NCBI GenBank assembly: GCA_036346355.1
Contig: CM070580.1
Span: 17,413,374-17,477,373 of the forward strand
Length of the DNA stretch: 64,000 bases
Source: Rhipidocladum racemiflorum
Lineage: Eukaryota > Streptophyta > Magnoliopsida > Poales > Poaceae
Reading direction: 5' to 3'
How positions within the stretch are numbered: position 1 is the stretch's first letter; each line of letters opens with the position of its first letter. Positions 24,531 to 35,699 of the stretch are shown one piece after another. The notes beneath the pieces were generated by a model. It saw only the letters and a program-made list of their open reading frames with translations, did no database searches and was not told the origin of the DNA. Position numbers and translations under genes: made by a program.

Positions 24531-24889
24531 GCCTGTATTGTCTTCCGCTGAGTGGTCTTCAGACCTCTTCCGCTCTTTTCTCCTCTGGCTGAGTTGTTAG
24601 AATATAGGCCCGCGGCCTTTTGGATCCTGTTGCGCCTTTCCGGGTGAGTTTCAATGACCGGTATGGCTCCCAAACGCCAGTGGCCTTGGCCCGTGGCTTT
24701 CTTGCCCCTGCACACGATTTTCCGAGAGGTCGGGCGTGCAGCTCTCGAGCGTCGGGACTTACGTTGTGGCCACCTGGTGAGTGGTTTAGCCCCTGTGCTT
24801 GCATCGCTTGCTAGCTCTCCAGCCCCCGGGCTTTTGCGCTTAATTTGGTATAATTAAGCGAGAAAGCCGAACGAGCTTGAACTGCTTAT

Positions 24890-24899
24890 GACACGTGTC
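24890..24899. promoter_or_regulatory. G-box/ABRE palindrome upstream of the antisense 113-codon ORF
   Basis: GACACGTGTC is a perfect 10-bp palindrome with a CACGTG core, the binding site of plant bZIP and bHLH factors. It lies about 150 bp upstream of the TATA box at 25044. Its role here is inferred from position. Confidence 0.5.
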
Positions 24900-25043
24900 T
24901 GGTGAAATTCTCCTTGATTTTGTTCAAGGTGCTGGTCTTCTTCGGTATTCGCACTGCCGCTTTGTTTTTCGCGCTTCATTGATTGCGAGGTGGCGCATTT
25001 GATTGCCTTTGGAGACGCTTCGATTTCCGGGGCTGGGGTGGCT

Positions 25044-25051
25044 TATAAATA
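25044..25051 (+). promoter_or_regulatory. TATA box (TATAAATA) for antisense ORF
   Basis: A perfect plant TATA consensus in a GC-rich setting, 75 bp upstream of the ATG at 25126. It would start transcription near 25076 with a 5' leader of about 50 bases. Confidence 0.6.
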
Positions 25052-25125
25052 GGGCGTCACCGCTGATGAGCGATCGCCCATTTCCCTTTTGCCTCGTCCC
25101 TCTTCTTCTCTTCCAGCATTCCTTC

Positions 25126-25467
25126 ATGTCTATCATGAGGAAGTTCGTCGGCCCATACGCGGCGTTCTTTCGCCAGCGGTTCTTTAGGATGTTGCACAAC
25201 TGGGAGGAGGCCGAAGCATGGGAGGAGCATGATTTTTCCATCCTGGAGGCGGAAGGAGAGGAGGGGGACGCGAGGGACGCCGCCGCCGTGGCCACCTTGC
25301 TGGAGGCCGCACCAGGGCTCCACGAGGTGGCGGAGATCATCCTCGAGATGGTTGGTCGCGATCGCCGCGACGACCTTGCCGTCAGGACCCTCGTCCGGCT
25401 TATCCCCCCCTTGTGGGTGGTTGAGGACGAGATTCTGGCGGCTTTGGGTCGCGTGGGTCGCGTCTAA
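25126..25467 (+). CDS. intact 113-residue antisense ORF of the gypsy element, unknown function
   Basis: ATG at 25126, stop TAA at 25465-25467. The protein starts MSIMRKFVGPYAAFFRQRF and ends ALGRVGRV. Its first 30 residues are basic and aromatic; the rest is acidic and Ala/Leu/Glu-rich and looks helical (EEAEAWEEHDFSILEAEGEE, VATLLEAAPGLHEVAEIILE). I recognise no domain. It is on the strand opposite to pol, has a TATA box and a G-box upstream, and is followed by AT-rich sequence with ATTATTAACATTATGG near 25615 that could hold a poly(A) site. Being open while the surrounding gag and pol are full of frameshifts is notable, although 113 codons in GC-rich DNA can be open by chance. Confidence 0.5.
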   Translation: MSIMRKFVGPYAAFFRQRFFRMLHNWEEAEAWEEHDFSILEAEGEEGDARDAAAVATLLEAAPGLHEVAEIILEMVGRDRRDDLAVRTLVRLIPPLWVVEDEILAALGRVGRV

Positions 25468-26041
25468 CCTCAACGATCTCGCCTCCGGGCCTCCCAAAGA
25501 ATACAAGACCAAAGAAGACCAGACTAAGATTTCAAGAGCAGCAGCAGAAGACCAAGAGCACCGCCGATTTTTTTTAGCGCGAGAAAAAGAAAAAAAGAAA
25601 GTCAGTAATGTAAATTATTAACATTATGGAATGAAATGCGAAATTTGGTCCAGTCTGTGCCATCATATTTAATTCGAGTTTAGCGGTTCCGCCTGATCAA
25701 CTTATTCTAGTCAGTTGCTCCAGTGCCAGCAACGAGGCGCTGGGGCTTGAGCTTTTGGCGGCTAGAAATTCGCGATCAGCGAATCTGTTAGATTCTGGCG
25801 CTGCGAATTGCAGTCCCCGAGTGGTTAGTGCTTTGTACCCATTCCGTTGTGCGCGCTGGTGTAAACCGCCGAGGCTTTGTGCTCATCGCGGCTTGTTATT
25901 TCCGTGCACTCTATATTGGCACGACCAGGGTTAGGCACCACACCAGTCGGGTAATGACCACTCGGGGCTAGCATTACACAGAACTTCAGAAAATAAGACG
26001 GACCACCATTTTATTTAATGTGTAAGAGTAGGATATATAAC
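25468..26041. other. gypsy internal noncoding segment between the 113-codon ORF and the pol stop
   Basis: No frame with family similarity was seen here. It likely holds the 3' ends of two convergent transcripts: pol from the minus strand and the antisense ORF from the plus strand. Confidence 0.5.
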
Positions 26042-29000
26042 TCATGCGTAGAAGCGACGGAGTTGTTCGGCGTTCCAAGTATTCGCTAACCTCGCCGCCT
26101 TCTCGTCTGAGTCGATAAGCACCTGGCCGGATTGTCTTCGCACAATGTATGGACCTTCCCAAATTGGAGAGAGCTTGTGCTCGCTTTTAGTTCCTCCTCA
26201 GGACCATATCTCCTTCTGAAAAGGTTCTACTTCTGACGTTGCGAGAGTGGTAGCGCCAAAGTCCCTGGAGGTACTTAGCCGACTGGAGGGCTGCAACGTT
26301 CCGAGCCTCCTCGAGTTGATCAAGCTCCACCATTCGGCTTCCCTCGGACTCGGCTTCGTGATAATTCCGAACCCTCGGGGATTCGAATCCCAGCTCGGTC
26401 GGCAGAACCGCCTCTGCGCCATAGACCAGGAAAAAGGGGGTTTGGCCAGTCGCTCGGCTGGGAGTGGTTCTGAGTCCCCAAAGTACCGACGGTAGCTCCT
26501 TCACCCATCGAGCAGCGTATGGTTTGAGGCGGTCGAAGATCCTGGCCTTGAGGCCTTGGAGGACCAGACTGTTAGCTCGCTCAACCTGCCCATTGCTTCG
26601 TGGGTGAGCCACCGAGGCGAAGCAGATCTTGATCCCGACGCCTTCGCACCATTCTTGGAATTCTTCACTCCTGAATTGGGTGCCGTTGTCCGTGATGATC
26701 CGGTTGGGCACTCGAATCGACCACAATATCCTGGAAGAACTCCTTGGCCTTAATCGCAGTTGATAGTGACGGCGGCTTGGCTTCGATCCACTTGGTGAAC
26801 TTGTCAATGGCCACGAAGAGGTAAGTGAAACCGCCTTGAGCCTTCTTGAGCGGGCCCACTAAGTCGAGCCCCAGATCGCGAAAGGCCAAGAAATGGGTAT
26901 AGTCTGTAGCTCCCTGTCTTGGCAAGTGTGTCTGCCTTGCATAGAATTGGCAGCCCTCGCAGTTCGAACTATCTCTTTGGCATCCGTTATCGCGTTGGCG
27001 AGAAGAAACCCCGCTTGCAGGCTTTCCCAACCAAGGCGCTTGATGCCGCGTGATGGCCACACATCCCGAATGGATTTCTTGGAGCAGCTCTCTTCCCACT
27101 TGTCCCGAAATGCACCGCTCGAGGACACCCGAGGCACTTTTTCTAAGAGCTCGCCGCCCACCACCACGTAGGATTTGGCTTGCTCAGACGCGCTCCGCCA
27201 GAGTGGTGGCTTCCGGAGCTTGTCCTTCAGGAGGTAATCAAGATACGAGGTAGTCCACCTGGATCGATGAGCGGGACCGGTTCCAGGACCCTCGCTTGGC
27301 TTTTGCCGCTTTGTAACGGTTGGCTCGTGAAGATCCGTGACGAAGATATCACTTGGGACATCTGCCCGAGTGGCTCCCATCTTAGCCACTGCTCGTCTGC
27401 TGCCTCATTATTGCGGCGGAGGACATGAACCAGCCTCCAGGCCGTCAAACTTGCCTTCCAATTCTCGGACTTCTTTGGCGGTATGCCGCCATGTTCGATC
27501 CACGCCACGACCAGTCCTTCAGACTTGATTCACCACCAATCGAGTCGCCTCGAACCGCCAAATTGGCCGGATTCGAGTGATGTGGCGATCTGAAGCCCAT
27601 GGATGAGGGCCTCGTACTCGCGGCATTGTTTGAGGCCGGAAGTGAATCCGAAGAGACATACTTCAACCTCGTTGCCCCTAGGCGAGATAAGGAGGATTCC
27701 CGCCCCTGCTCCCCTAGCATGAGAGATCCGTCGAAGTGCATGACCCAATATTCGGCTCTTCTTCCGTGCGGGAGTCAGGATTCGGTCCACTCGGCCGTGA
27801 AGTCACCAAAGCCTGACTTGACGGTGCGGCGGCTTGAACGAGATGTCGAAAGCTCCAAGCTCGGCCGCCCACTTTGAAATTCTTCCAAGAGCTTCCGATT
27901 ACGGAGGACCTCTCCCACGGGAAAGAAGTGACTACGAAATCGAATGTCCTTGGAAATAATGCTTCACTTCCATGACGAGATCAAAATGGCGTCTGCCAGC
28001 CTTGGATTTGAGGATATCTTGTCTTGGATTCGCCTAGTACTTCGATAAAATAAATCAAGCGTTGCAGTAGCGGTGTCCAGATTCCTCCCGCTCCACAACT
28101 ATCACGGCACTTACTACATGAGATGTTGCCGCTATGTAGAGCGAAGAGGTTCACCTGGCGCGCGGCGAGACTAAGACTGGGAGTGGAGAGAAACACCTTG
28201 AGTTCTTGAAGGCTCTTTGTGCCTCTGCCGTCAATCAAAGCGATCCTCGCTTCTTAAGGAGCTTGAAGAAAGGTATTCCCTGACTCCCAACCGTGAGATA
28301 AACCTCGCTAAGCGCTACCATGCATCCGGTGAGCTTTTGGACCTCCTTTTGGCTGGTAGGCGGGGCCATTTTCATGATGGCTCCAATTTTCTCCGGGTTC
28401 GGCTCGATCCCACGATGGGAGACGATGAACCCGAGTAGTTTCCCGGAAGAAACTCCGAAAACACATTTCTCGGGGTTTAGCCTTATCTGGAACGCCCTTA
28501 GACTTGCGAACGTCTCGGCCAGGTCGGAGGTAAGGCTATCTCGTGTCTGTGTTTTAACTACCACATCATCCACATAAGCTTCCACATTGCGCCCGAGCTG
28601 ATGGTGAAAACACCGCTGCACGGCGCGCTGGTACGTTGCGCCGGCATTCTTGAGCCCGAACGGCATGATGATATAGCAATATGCTCCGAATGGAGTGATA
28701 AACGAAGTCTTCTTGCAGTCTTCCTCTCGAAGCCGGATTTGATGATAGCCTGAATAGGCGTCCAGAAAGCTGAGTAGCCGAGATCCGGCAGTGGAGTCTA
28801 CCACCTGATCAATACGAGGGAGACCAAAGGGATCTTTCGGACAAGCCTTGTTGAGGTCGGTGTAATCAACACACATGCGCCCGACTTTATTCTTTTTCGG
28901 GCGAGTACAGGTTCGCCAACCGATCGGGATGATACACTTCTTTGATGAAACCTGCGGCTAGCAGCTTTGTGATCTCCTCTCTGATGGCTTCTCGACGATC

Positions 29001-29800
29001 TTGAGCGAACCGTCGTAACCTTTGCTTGACGGGCCTGGCGGATTGGTTTACATTCAGTGCGTGCTCGATCACCTCCCTGGGGACCCCGGGCATGTCGGAC
29101 GGCTTCCAGGCAAAGACGTCTTGGTTTGCCCGTAGAAAGGTGACGAGCGCGTCTTCCTATTCATCCCCGAGCCTTGTCCCGATCGAGACGGCTCGCGCCG
29201 GATCGGACGGGTCGAGGAGAATCCTTTTGGTGCCTTCTTCGGGGCCGATCCCGGAGTTCTGCGGCTTGCGGGTAGGGATACTGCCTTCCGACTTGTCGAA
29301 ATCCGCCTCTTGACGAATCCTTTCCCGACCCGCCAGCGCCTCCAGAGACTCGGCCATTTCGCAGCTCTCCCTCGTCGCGAAGAGAAAGATCGCTTAACAT
29401 CGCCGCAGAGTGATAATACCACTCGGACCGGCATTTTCAGCATCGATACGCGTAGTGGGGCACCGCCATGAACTTGGCCACCGGTCTCCCCAAGATGGCG
29501 TGATACGCCGTCGCGAAGTCTGCCACCTCGAAGCTAAGGCTCGGTCCAGAGTTGTCCCTTGCGCCGAACGTGGATCGCAGAGTGATTTGTCCGAAGTGGT
29601 ATCGCCGACGTTCGGGTATCACACCATGAAAAGGCGACGACCGCGTTTGAGGTCGGACCGCGGGATCCCCATATCATCGAAAGTGTCTTCACGAAGAGGA
29701 CGTTGAGCCCACTCCCACCGCCAATCAACACCCTTTTGAGCTTGATGTCGCGGACAACCTGGCGCCAAGACCAGCGGGTATCTGCCGGAATGGGGCGCGA
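26042..29800 (-). pseudogene. gypsy pol: protease, RT, RNase H, integrase, decayed
   Basis: Protease: the catalytic region reads KRVLIGGGSGLNVLF near 29720, where related elements have DGGS, so the active-site Asp is now Gly; AYHAILGRPVAKFMAVPHYA follows near 29480. Reverse transcriptase is 29093-28235, broken at 28880: NVNQSARPVKQRLRRFA, then MCVDYTDLNKACPKDPF, LLSFLDAYSGYHQI, PFGLKNAGATYQRAV, and the catalytic AYVDD near 28570. RNase H lies at about 27790-27445 (LHFDGSL). Integrase spans about 27150-26190: TKWIEAKP, ITDNGTQFRSEEF, NGQVERANSLVLQGLKARI, TTPSRATGQTPFFLVYGAEA. The C-terminal tail ANTWNAEQLRRFYA ends with the stop at 26042. Frameshifts occur in every part, so no active polyprotein can be made from this copy. 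Confidence 0.9.
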
Positions 29801-31790
29801 TCTGGGTGATCCGTCGCGGTCGTAAGTTATTGCGACCTCGGACCACCGGACGTATCGGGGTCTCGGCTCTCGCATGAGATGTCCCGAGCAGTGAGCTTTG
29901 CTTCCGCTTGGACTCATATGCGGTCGAACCCCGAATATGTAGTTAAGCTCGAGGTCGACTTCACGATAGTCTTCCTCGGCTTCAGGAGAGGCGGTTTCTT
30001 GCCGTGGCGTGACCACTCGGACCTTGTCCACCGCCTCTTGCTCTCGCGCGAACCTCTTTAGGGTGAAGCAGTCCTTGGCGGCATGCCTCCCCTTCGGATG
30101 GAAAGGGCAGGTGAGTTCATAACCTTATCATATCCATCCTCTTTGAGAGCGCGAGGATGAGTTGGTGCGGCGGCGCCACCGGCTCTTCGCCCTTGCGCTT
30201 CTTTTCTTTCCGCCGAGGGGTTCAGATCGATCCTTCCCCTCATCACGCCGTTCGCCAGAGCCTCGGAGGCTGAAGCGTAACGGTCCGCTAGGGCGAACAG
30301 CTCCTGACCGACGTGGGTGGCTTCCGGACATCTTCTTGATGAGGTCGGGTCGTTGACTCCTTTACGGAAGGCAGCTATCACAATCGCATATGTGACGTCG
30401 AACGGTGCTTTTCCTGTTCATGAAGCGCTTACGAACTCCGGAGGGATTCGTTCCTCCTTTGGTGTAGCCGTATAGGTCCCAAGGGGTGCACTGGCGCTCG
30501 TAAGTGCCTTGGAAATTTGAGATGAACTGTTCACACAGATCTCCCCAGAATCTATAGAGTTCATTTGGAAGTCCTGAGCCATGCTTGGGCCAGGCGAGAG
30601 GGTAACCTGCAAGTAGTTTGCCATTACTTTCTGATCCCCTGCCCCCGATCGCCGCAGCGTATACTTGTAGCCCCGCCTCCGGGTCCCACTCATCGTCGCA
30701 CCGAGTGATGCCGTTAGGATTACATCCATCAGGCCCAACCCCGCGGCGTAGGTGAGGGGTAAACGCACGAACCCCTACGCTGACCCCGCGACACCCCCCG
30801 GGAGGTGATCGACGCGGAGGGATCGCGCTTGGCGTGCCAGCGGCCTCGCGGAAGGATGCCGTAGCGCTCATATTAAATCGGCTTGACGGGCGTTGTTCCT
30901 CCTTTCTCGATCGCGGCGCTGGCGTCGAGGTCACGGAGGTCGCGGTGATGCTTTGTGTCGCAAGTCGTCTCGCGGTAGAACATGATGTGTCTGGCGGGCT
31001 TCCGATCTGGCCATTTCTTTGTCACGGGTCCTCGCCGGACCACGTGGCGGCTCCTTCACCGGCCGGGTTGGTTTGGGCATGCTTTGGATAGTCGCCGCCG
31101 TCACCATGGCCTTTACTTGGGCCATGATCGGGCAATCGGATCATCCGCCCCGACATGGGGTCGTGGTATCCAGGAGTGTCTTGGAGGCGACGATATTCGC
31201 CGCTGGGTACGAAAAACCTGGTCCCCATCTTGGCTTGCAGAATCGTCTTCATTGACAGCCCGGCGCGATCCGGAGTACGCCGCCAGCGTCGAGGCTCGAT
31301 CACTCGGCCTCCTTCCAAATCGGCGACGATCGAGGTGTCGGTTACCGCCGCGACCGCCTCGCGAGCCTTCGACATTACGCACTCTACGGAAATTCCAGCA
31401 GCCTCTCTAGGCTTTCTTCCGACTCGGCCACGAGGTGGGTGAGTCTCGAGAAGATGAACCTAGGCGCTCGGGTGCCGAGTGGCTTGGCGGTGAGAACCCC
31501 ACCCTTCGTGCCTCGGCGTCCTCGAGCCCGACTCGTAGGCCGAACGGGTCTTCGGATCCCCACTCGGTACTTTAGGGTATGAGACAGGGGACCTTCCGAT
31601 CGGCGCGAAGTCGTGACGATGGATCGCCGGAACCTCACCGCTACCAGAGCGGTTCCCTTAGAGAGAGAAAGGCTTCCGAGGTCGTTGGAGATGAAGGTCA
31701 GGCCCAAAGCGGAAGACCTGGCCGGAAGAAGACTGTGGAGACTTCGCTGTCGCAGCCATCAAGCTTGACGAAGATCTTGACACAAGCCCC
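29801..31790 (-). pseudogene. gypsy gag, decayed
   Basis: The clearest part is 30640-30380, typical of the Retrotrans_gag family: FWGDLCEQFISNFQGTYERQ followed by RFMNRKSTV. A shifted-frame ELFALADRYASASEALANG lies near 30310-30260. Upstream sequence to 31790 is low-similarity, in broken frames, and should hold the N-terminal half. Frames change often and no long gag ORF remains. Confidence 0.7.
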
Positions 31791-31806
31791 TACCTGGCGC
31801 GCTAAC
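31785..31806 (-). other. gypsy primer-binding site region
   Basis: On the minus strand GCGCGCCAGGTAGGGGCTTG follows the 5' LTR end. Grass gypsy elements often carry TGGCGCGCCAGGTAGG at this place. Confidence 0.65.
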
Positions 31807-32379
31807 CGCCGACGATCTGCTTCGCCGCAATAAGATTTGTGATTCTAGGGATTTGTGCGGATCTCGAGCTTGATGGTAACACAGATGCGGGGCAATCTGT
31901 TTTTAGACAGTTCGGGCTCTCGGAGGAGATAATACCCTAGTCCTGTGTTCTTGGATATATCGTGTGTGTGTCTTTCTTGTTTCTCCCTCCTCCTTATATC
32001 TTGGGGAAGAATACATGATAGATGGGCGCCACCGGGCCCTGAACATGGTGGCCTGGACGACATGTCCCTTGTCCTTATCCGCCTTCACGCTCTATGTCCT
32101 GGAGAGGTGGTTATGCTTTCTCCGACCCACGCCTGCCGCCTTGTCGTTCCAAAGATCCGCAGGTTCCGCAAAGGCCGATCGCATGCTTGCTCTCGGCGGG
32201 TTGTTAGGGCGGGGCGCGAAGCTTCCTCGAAGGATCAGGAGTTGTCTTGGGGAGCAAGTCGAAGCTTTCCTCTGGGCCCGTCGTGGTGCTTCTGGGCTTT
32301 GGGCTTTCTATTCCGCCTGTCAGGCCCAGTCGGGTGTAGGCCCCTCTTGCGGGACCCCTGTCTCTGACATCCCACAACA
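31807..32379 (-). repeat. 5' LTR of gypsy element
   Basis: It is the partner of 21403-21978. Compared with that copy it lacks single bases in many G or C runs and differs in the 32140-32190 block. The inner end (minus strand GTCGGCGGTTA) has lost the ACA end seen in the other LTR. Confidence 0.88.
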
Positions 32380-32409
32380 TTTTTGCTCAATTAAATTACT
32401 TAACGATCC

Positions 32410-35160
32410 TTTGCTGTCGAGGTCTTACTATGTAGTATCTTCTGCCGCGATACAGAAGTACGGCAAGTGAGAAGCGTCACCTACTGTCACTTCTATACCG
32501 TTCTGTACCGTAATAGAAGATGTTGTTTTTTAATTGCGTTTCCAATAAAAGACATATTTGTAAAAAATGTTAGAGGCTAGAAAAGCCCGGCTTCTTGTGC
32601 CGTGCGTGTGCATGTCGGTTCCTTGTTACCGGCGGTTTCACTTGGAGCTCTGCTACTCTGGCACACTTCAGGTCAGGGTTCACAGAATCGACAAAAATCG
32701 TGCGATTTTCGTCCATATCGCCGCTGTCCGGATTCAAATACCGGTCCAATTCAAAAAAAAAAAAAAAACGAAAATTTGAAGAAGAAAAATTACGTGTCAC
32801 AAACCGGTCAGAAATCGCTCGATTTTTATCAAAAACCGACGAAAATCGCTTCAAAAAATCGATCACAAAAAAGTTCAACAAGTATGTCAATTTTCGCTCG
32901 AAAATTAACGATTTTCGGTGTCGACGCAGTAGCGAATTTCGTGTATACAACGGTAAGATAACCCTTCTTAACTCCTCGAGTACTACTGAGTTGTGGCAGA
33001 CCCACCCAAGTCGCTAGTCGGCGTCCAGCGATCAGGATTGCTAGTTTGCTACGTAGTTTTGGTCATCTTTCAACTGCACTGCACAGAGTACGCCGCTAAC
33101 CACACCCAATCAGTGTCCCATAGAAAAGGTTCGACTCGCATTGATAATGAGCTTATGCATCAGAGATTAACAAGCCCAATGACTCATAAGCCTTTGCAGA
33201 AGAACTATATTAGAACTGTATTTAGATAGAACAAAATCGTACGAGGTACCATTGGAACTGCTCCCCCAAGAATCATGATTTTAACACCAAAAACTTCTGA
33301 CCAAGTGAAGGATGGTCGGTTTCTTTCTTTCTTTCTTTCTTCTACGTACAAATGTTCTGCATAGATGAATTGCGTTTTCCACATTTACATCGGTGAAACG
33401 AAAGTTGCCGCAGAAATTTTTTTTTTTTCCTCTGGGTCAATTATACCGGACCGGACAAATCAGGTCTCTTGCATTGACAAAAAATTTCCTCTGGTGAAAT
33501 GAAAGCTACTTCCTCAACTTCTGATGTCTTTCCACTGACAAACTGGTTAGCTCACGGGCATCTGTATCGGTCTTTTCGTTGAAACAATCCCTTAGGAATT
33601 CCACTGCCATTAACGTGAATGCAGATGCAGGTATATACCATACTACTACTCTAGGAACGCTTCCCTTGAACTAAGCCATTCACTCCCTCTGACTCACATG
33701 CCCATGTCTTTGTAATAGCATCCAACCACCCCTTGTACGGTTGTACCTGATTACATAACAGAGGAATTTAGTAGCTTAGGCCACAAATAATGTACTATCC
33801 ATCAAATCGCCAGATGTTGTATACGACAGTCGAGAGAATATGATTGATTTTCACAGCTATAAATCTATAATAGAGATGGGAAGAAAATATCAACGTCCAT
33901 CTCAGAAATGTCAACATGGCCAGGCAGGAAAAAAGTGGGGTATGTTATGTATCAATCACAGGATCAGATTTGCCATGTACCTACTTGCTGATCCCTGTAC
34001 TTGCAGTCTTGTCTTTATCACATCCAAGGGGGTTGTCAAGTATGCACTAAACCTGCAAAAACCATTGTCTGGCAAATACTTCCTCCACCCATACTCTGGT
34101 CAATTCTTTCATTGCTCCATGGAAAGTGATCTGGCGATGACAAAGATCATGCTCATAACTGCAGCATGCAAGTAAACTTATACATTGACCCTTCTTTGCA
34201 GGGATCCAAATTGACCCTTTCTTGTCGAGAATTCACCCGCAAATTTTGCACAAAGACATATTAGCCTATTTTTTCAGAACTTTCTGAATTTGTTTTTAGC
34301 ACGTAGTATTTCACAGGAAGCCATCATAAACTTTCTAAAATTACATATTGATCCAATTTTTCATGGTGAGCCCTCCAAAACTCCATGTAATTTTTATCTC
34401 TGGGCATGTTATGATTAGCATGGCGTGCACCGCACCTACGCACCCAGTTGATTATATTAGCACATGGGTTGGTTATAGACGAAACCATGCAAACGTGTTC
34501 TAGCTCCAGTTGACTATTAAATGTAGTTGCTATCGGCTATAGATAAATGCTACATAAAATAAGTATAATTTTAGGCATAAAACGAGTATAATTTTAGGCA
34601 TAAAACATAGCCGGGCTAAAATAAAAACAAAAACAAAATGTTTTAGAGTTTCGATAAGTACTTTCAATAAAAAAAATAAAAAGATTAATATTTTAATTTA
34701 TTGTTCCAATACTGCTTTCCCTGTTAAAAAGTGGCTAAAGAACACACTAAGAACACTTCCAATGTTTATGTACGATACTAAGTAATATAAAATCTGAAGT
34801 GAAAGGTGAGTTAAAAAAAGAGAGGTAGTAGAGCATTTTTTCATGTATGATACAGTCTAATTGAAAAAACCAAAAAAGCTAAAGGATAGAGATGAGTAGA
34901 AAAGGGAGAGAGAAGATCACATATGAATGAAGAAATTAATTGAATGGGGTATTTGGTTAGATATTATACATTAGGAAAATTATATCTAAAGTTATTTTTA
35001 ATATTGTGTTTTATGTTTAGATACAACTAAATAGAGGGTGGGAGCCAAAATTTTCAACCCACGGCAGCATTCGTTGCAAAGTCCCAAACCACCCTATTCT
35101 TGCTGCACACCTTCGTCCTAAGTCCTAAGTCCTAACCGCTTATTAGCCAAGGCAGCCACC
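32410..35160. other. intergenic, low-complexity and unassigned
   Basis: It contains a stretch at 32640-32960 rich in AATCG, ACCGGT and CGAAAATTT motifs related to other places in the window (see the 38.4-38.75 and 45.8-46.5 kb entries). It also has a poly(A) run at 32752, a (TTTC)n run near 33320 and an AT-rich flank. The 111-codon frame at 33840-34175 has no recognisable domain and was not called a gene. Confidence 0.5.
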
Positions 35161-35427
35161 ATGTCGCACCATGGCTCCGCCCCCTCCTTCAAGGGAAAAG
35201 CCCCGATGGTCGCGCCGGCCGAAGGAGACGGCGACGCGGGGGTCGGAGGGTCGTCTTCCAGTCCAAGGCCAGGGCTCACCGCCGAGGAGACGACGAAGGA
35301 GGAGGCGCGCGCCAGGCGTGAGGCGGAGAAAGCCCAGCTCGAGAAGAACATCGCTAGGGTGAAGGAGGAGATCGCCGCCCTGGAGGCGGAGCTGGCCAAG
35401 ATGGATGCTGCTGCCCCCAAGCCGTAG
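35161..35427 (+). CDS. small coiled-coil protein, 88 residues, function unknown
   Basis: ATG at 35161 lies in a good plant start context (GCAGCCACCATGTCG) and the stop TAG is at 35425-35427. The N-terminal half is low-complexity, rich in Gly, Ser, Pro and Ala (SHHGSAPSFKGKAPM). The C-terminal half, residues about 45-82, is a clear charged helix with heptad-like Leu/Ile/Val spacing: EEARARREAEKAQLEKNIAR, then VKEEIAALEAELAKM. The ORF is GC-rich with GC-ending codons between AT-rich flanks, as in many grass genes. AACTAAATAGAGG at about 35025 may be a weak TATA element. Single-exon small proteins of this kind occur in grasses, but I recognise no named family. Confidence 0.6.
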   Translation: MSHHGSAPSFKGKAPMVAPAEGDGDAGVGGSSSSPRPGLTAEETTKEEARARREAEKAQLEKNIARVKEEIAALEAELAKMDAAAPKP

Positions 35428-35519
35428 TCGTTCGCTGCGTCGTTCATCATTTGTGTGCGCTTTGCCCCCGTTTTAATTAGTGAAATTTGTGCAGTAGAAA
35501 TTAAATTTATCTATTGATT

Positions 35520-35650
35520 TGCTAAAGATATTTTTATTACTATACTACTATAGAAATTATAAATAAATATAGTTAATCTGATATATTGAATAAAAAAGAA
35601 TGAATAGTTTATATTAAATTTAGTTCAACTTAAAAAAGCTCTTTAATTTG
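35520..35650. mobile_element. diverged copy of the 12992 hAT-like MITE
   Basis: AATCTGAT(A)TATTGAAT followed by AAAAAGAATGAATAGTTTAT and AAAAAGCTCTTTAA matches the right half of the MITE at 12992-13183. The left end is not well preserved. It lies just 3' of the small coiled-coil gene. Confidence 0.6.
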
Positions 35651-35699
35651 TCGCATGTGAACTAGTGTCTATCTAGGGTTTGGTAATGTCTTAGATGTG

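Larger units (their letters stand above)
21403..32379 (-). mobile_element. Ty3/gypsy LTR retrotransposon with antisense ORFs, decayed
   Basis: Two similar direct repeats (21403-21978 and 31807-32379) enclose 9.8 kb. On the minus strand the order is 5' LTR, primer-binding site, gag, protease, reverse transcriptase, RNase H, integrase. About 4 kb then follows holding two plus-strand (antisense) coding regions, and last the 3' LTR. The order RT-RNase H-integrase marks it as Ty3/gypsy. Many frameshifts and stops break gag and pol. Large gypsy elements with antisense genes between integrase and 3' LTR are known in grasses (maize Grande, gene 23). A clear target-site duplication was not seen, and shared sequence continues about 30 bp past the CA/TG end of both LTRs. 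Confidence 0.9.

Noticed and set aside
33840..34175. 111-codon ORF
   Set aside because: AT-rich, no domain, no GC-ending codon bias, no splice or promoter support.
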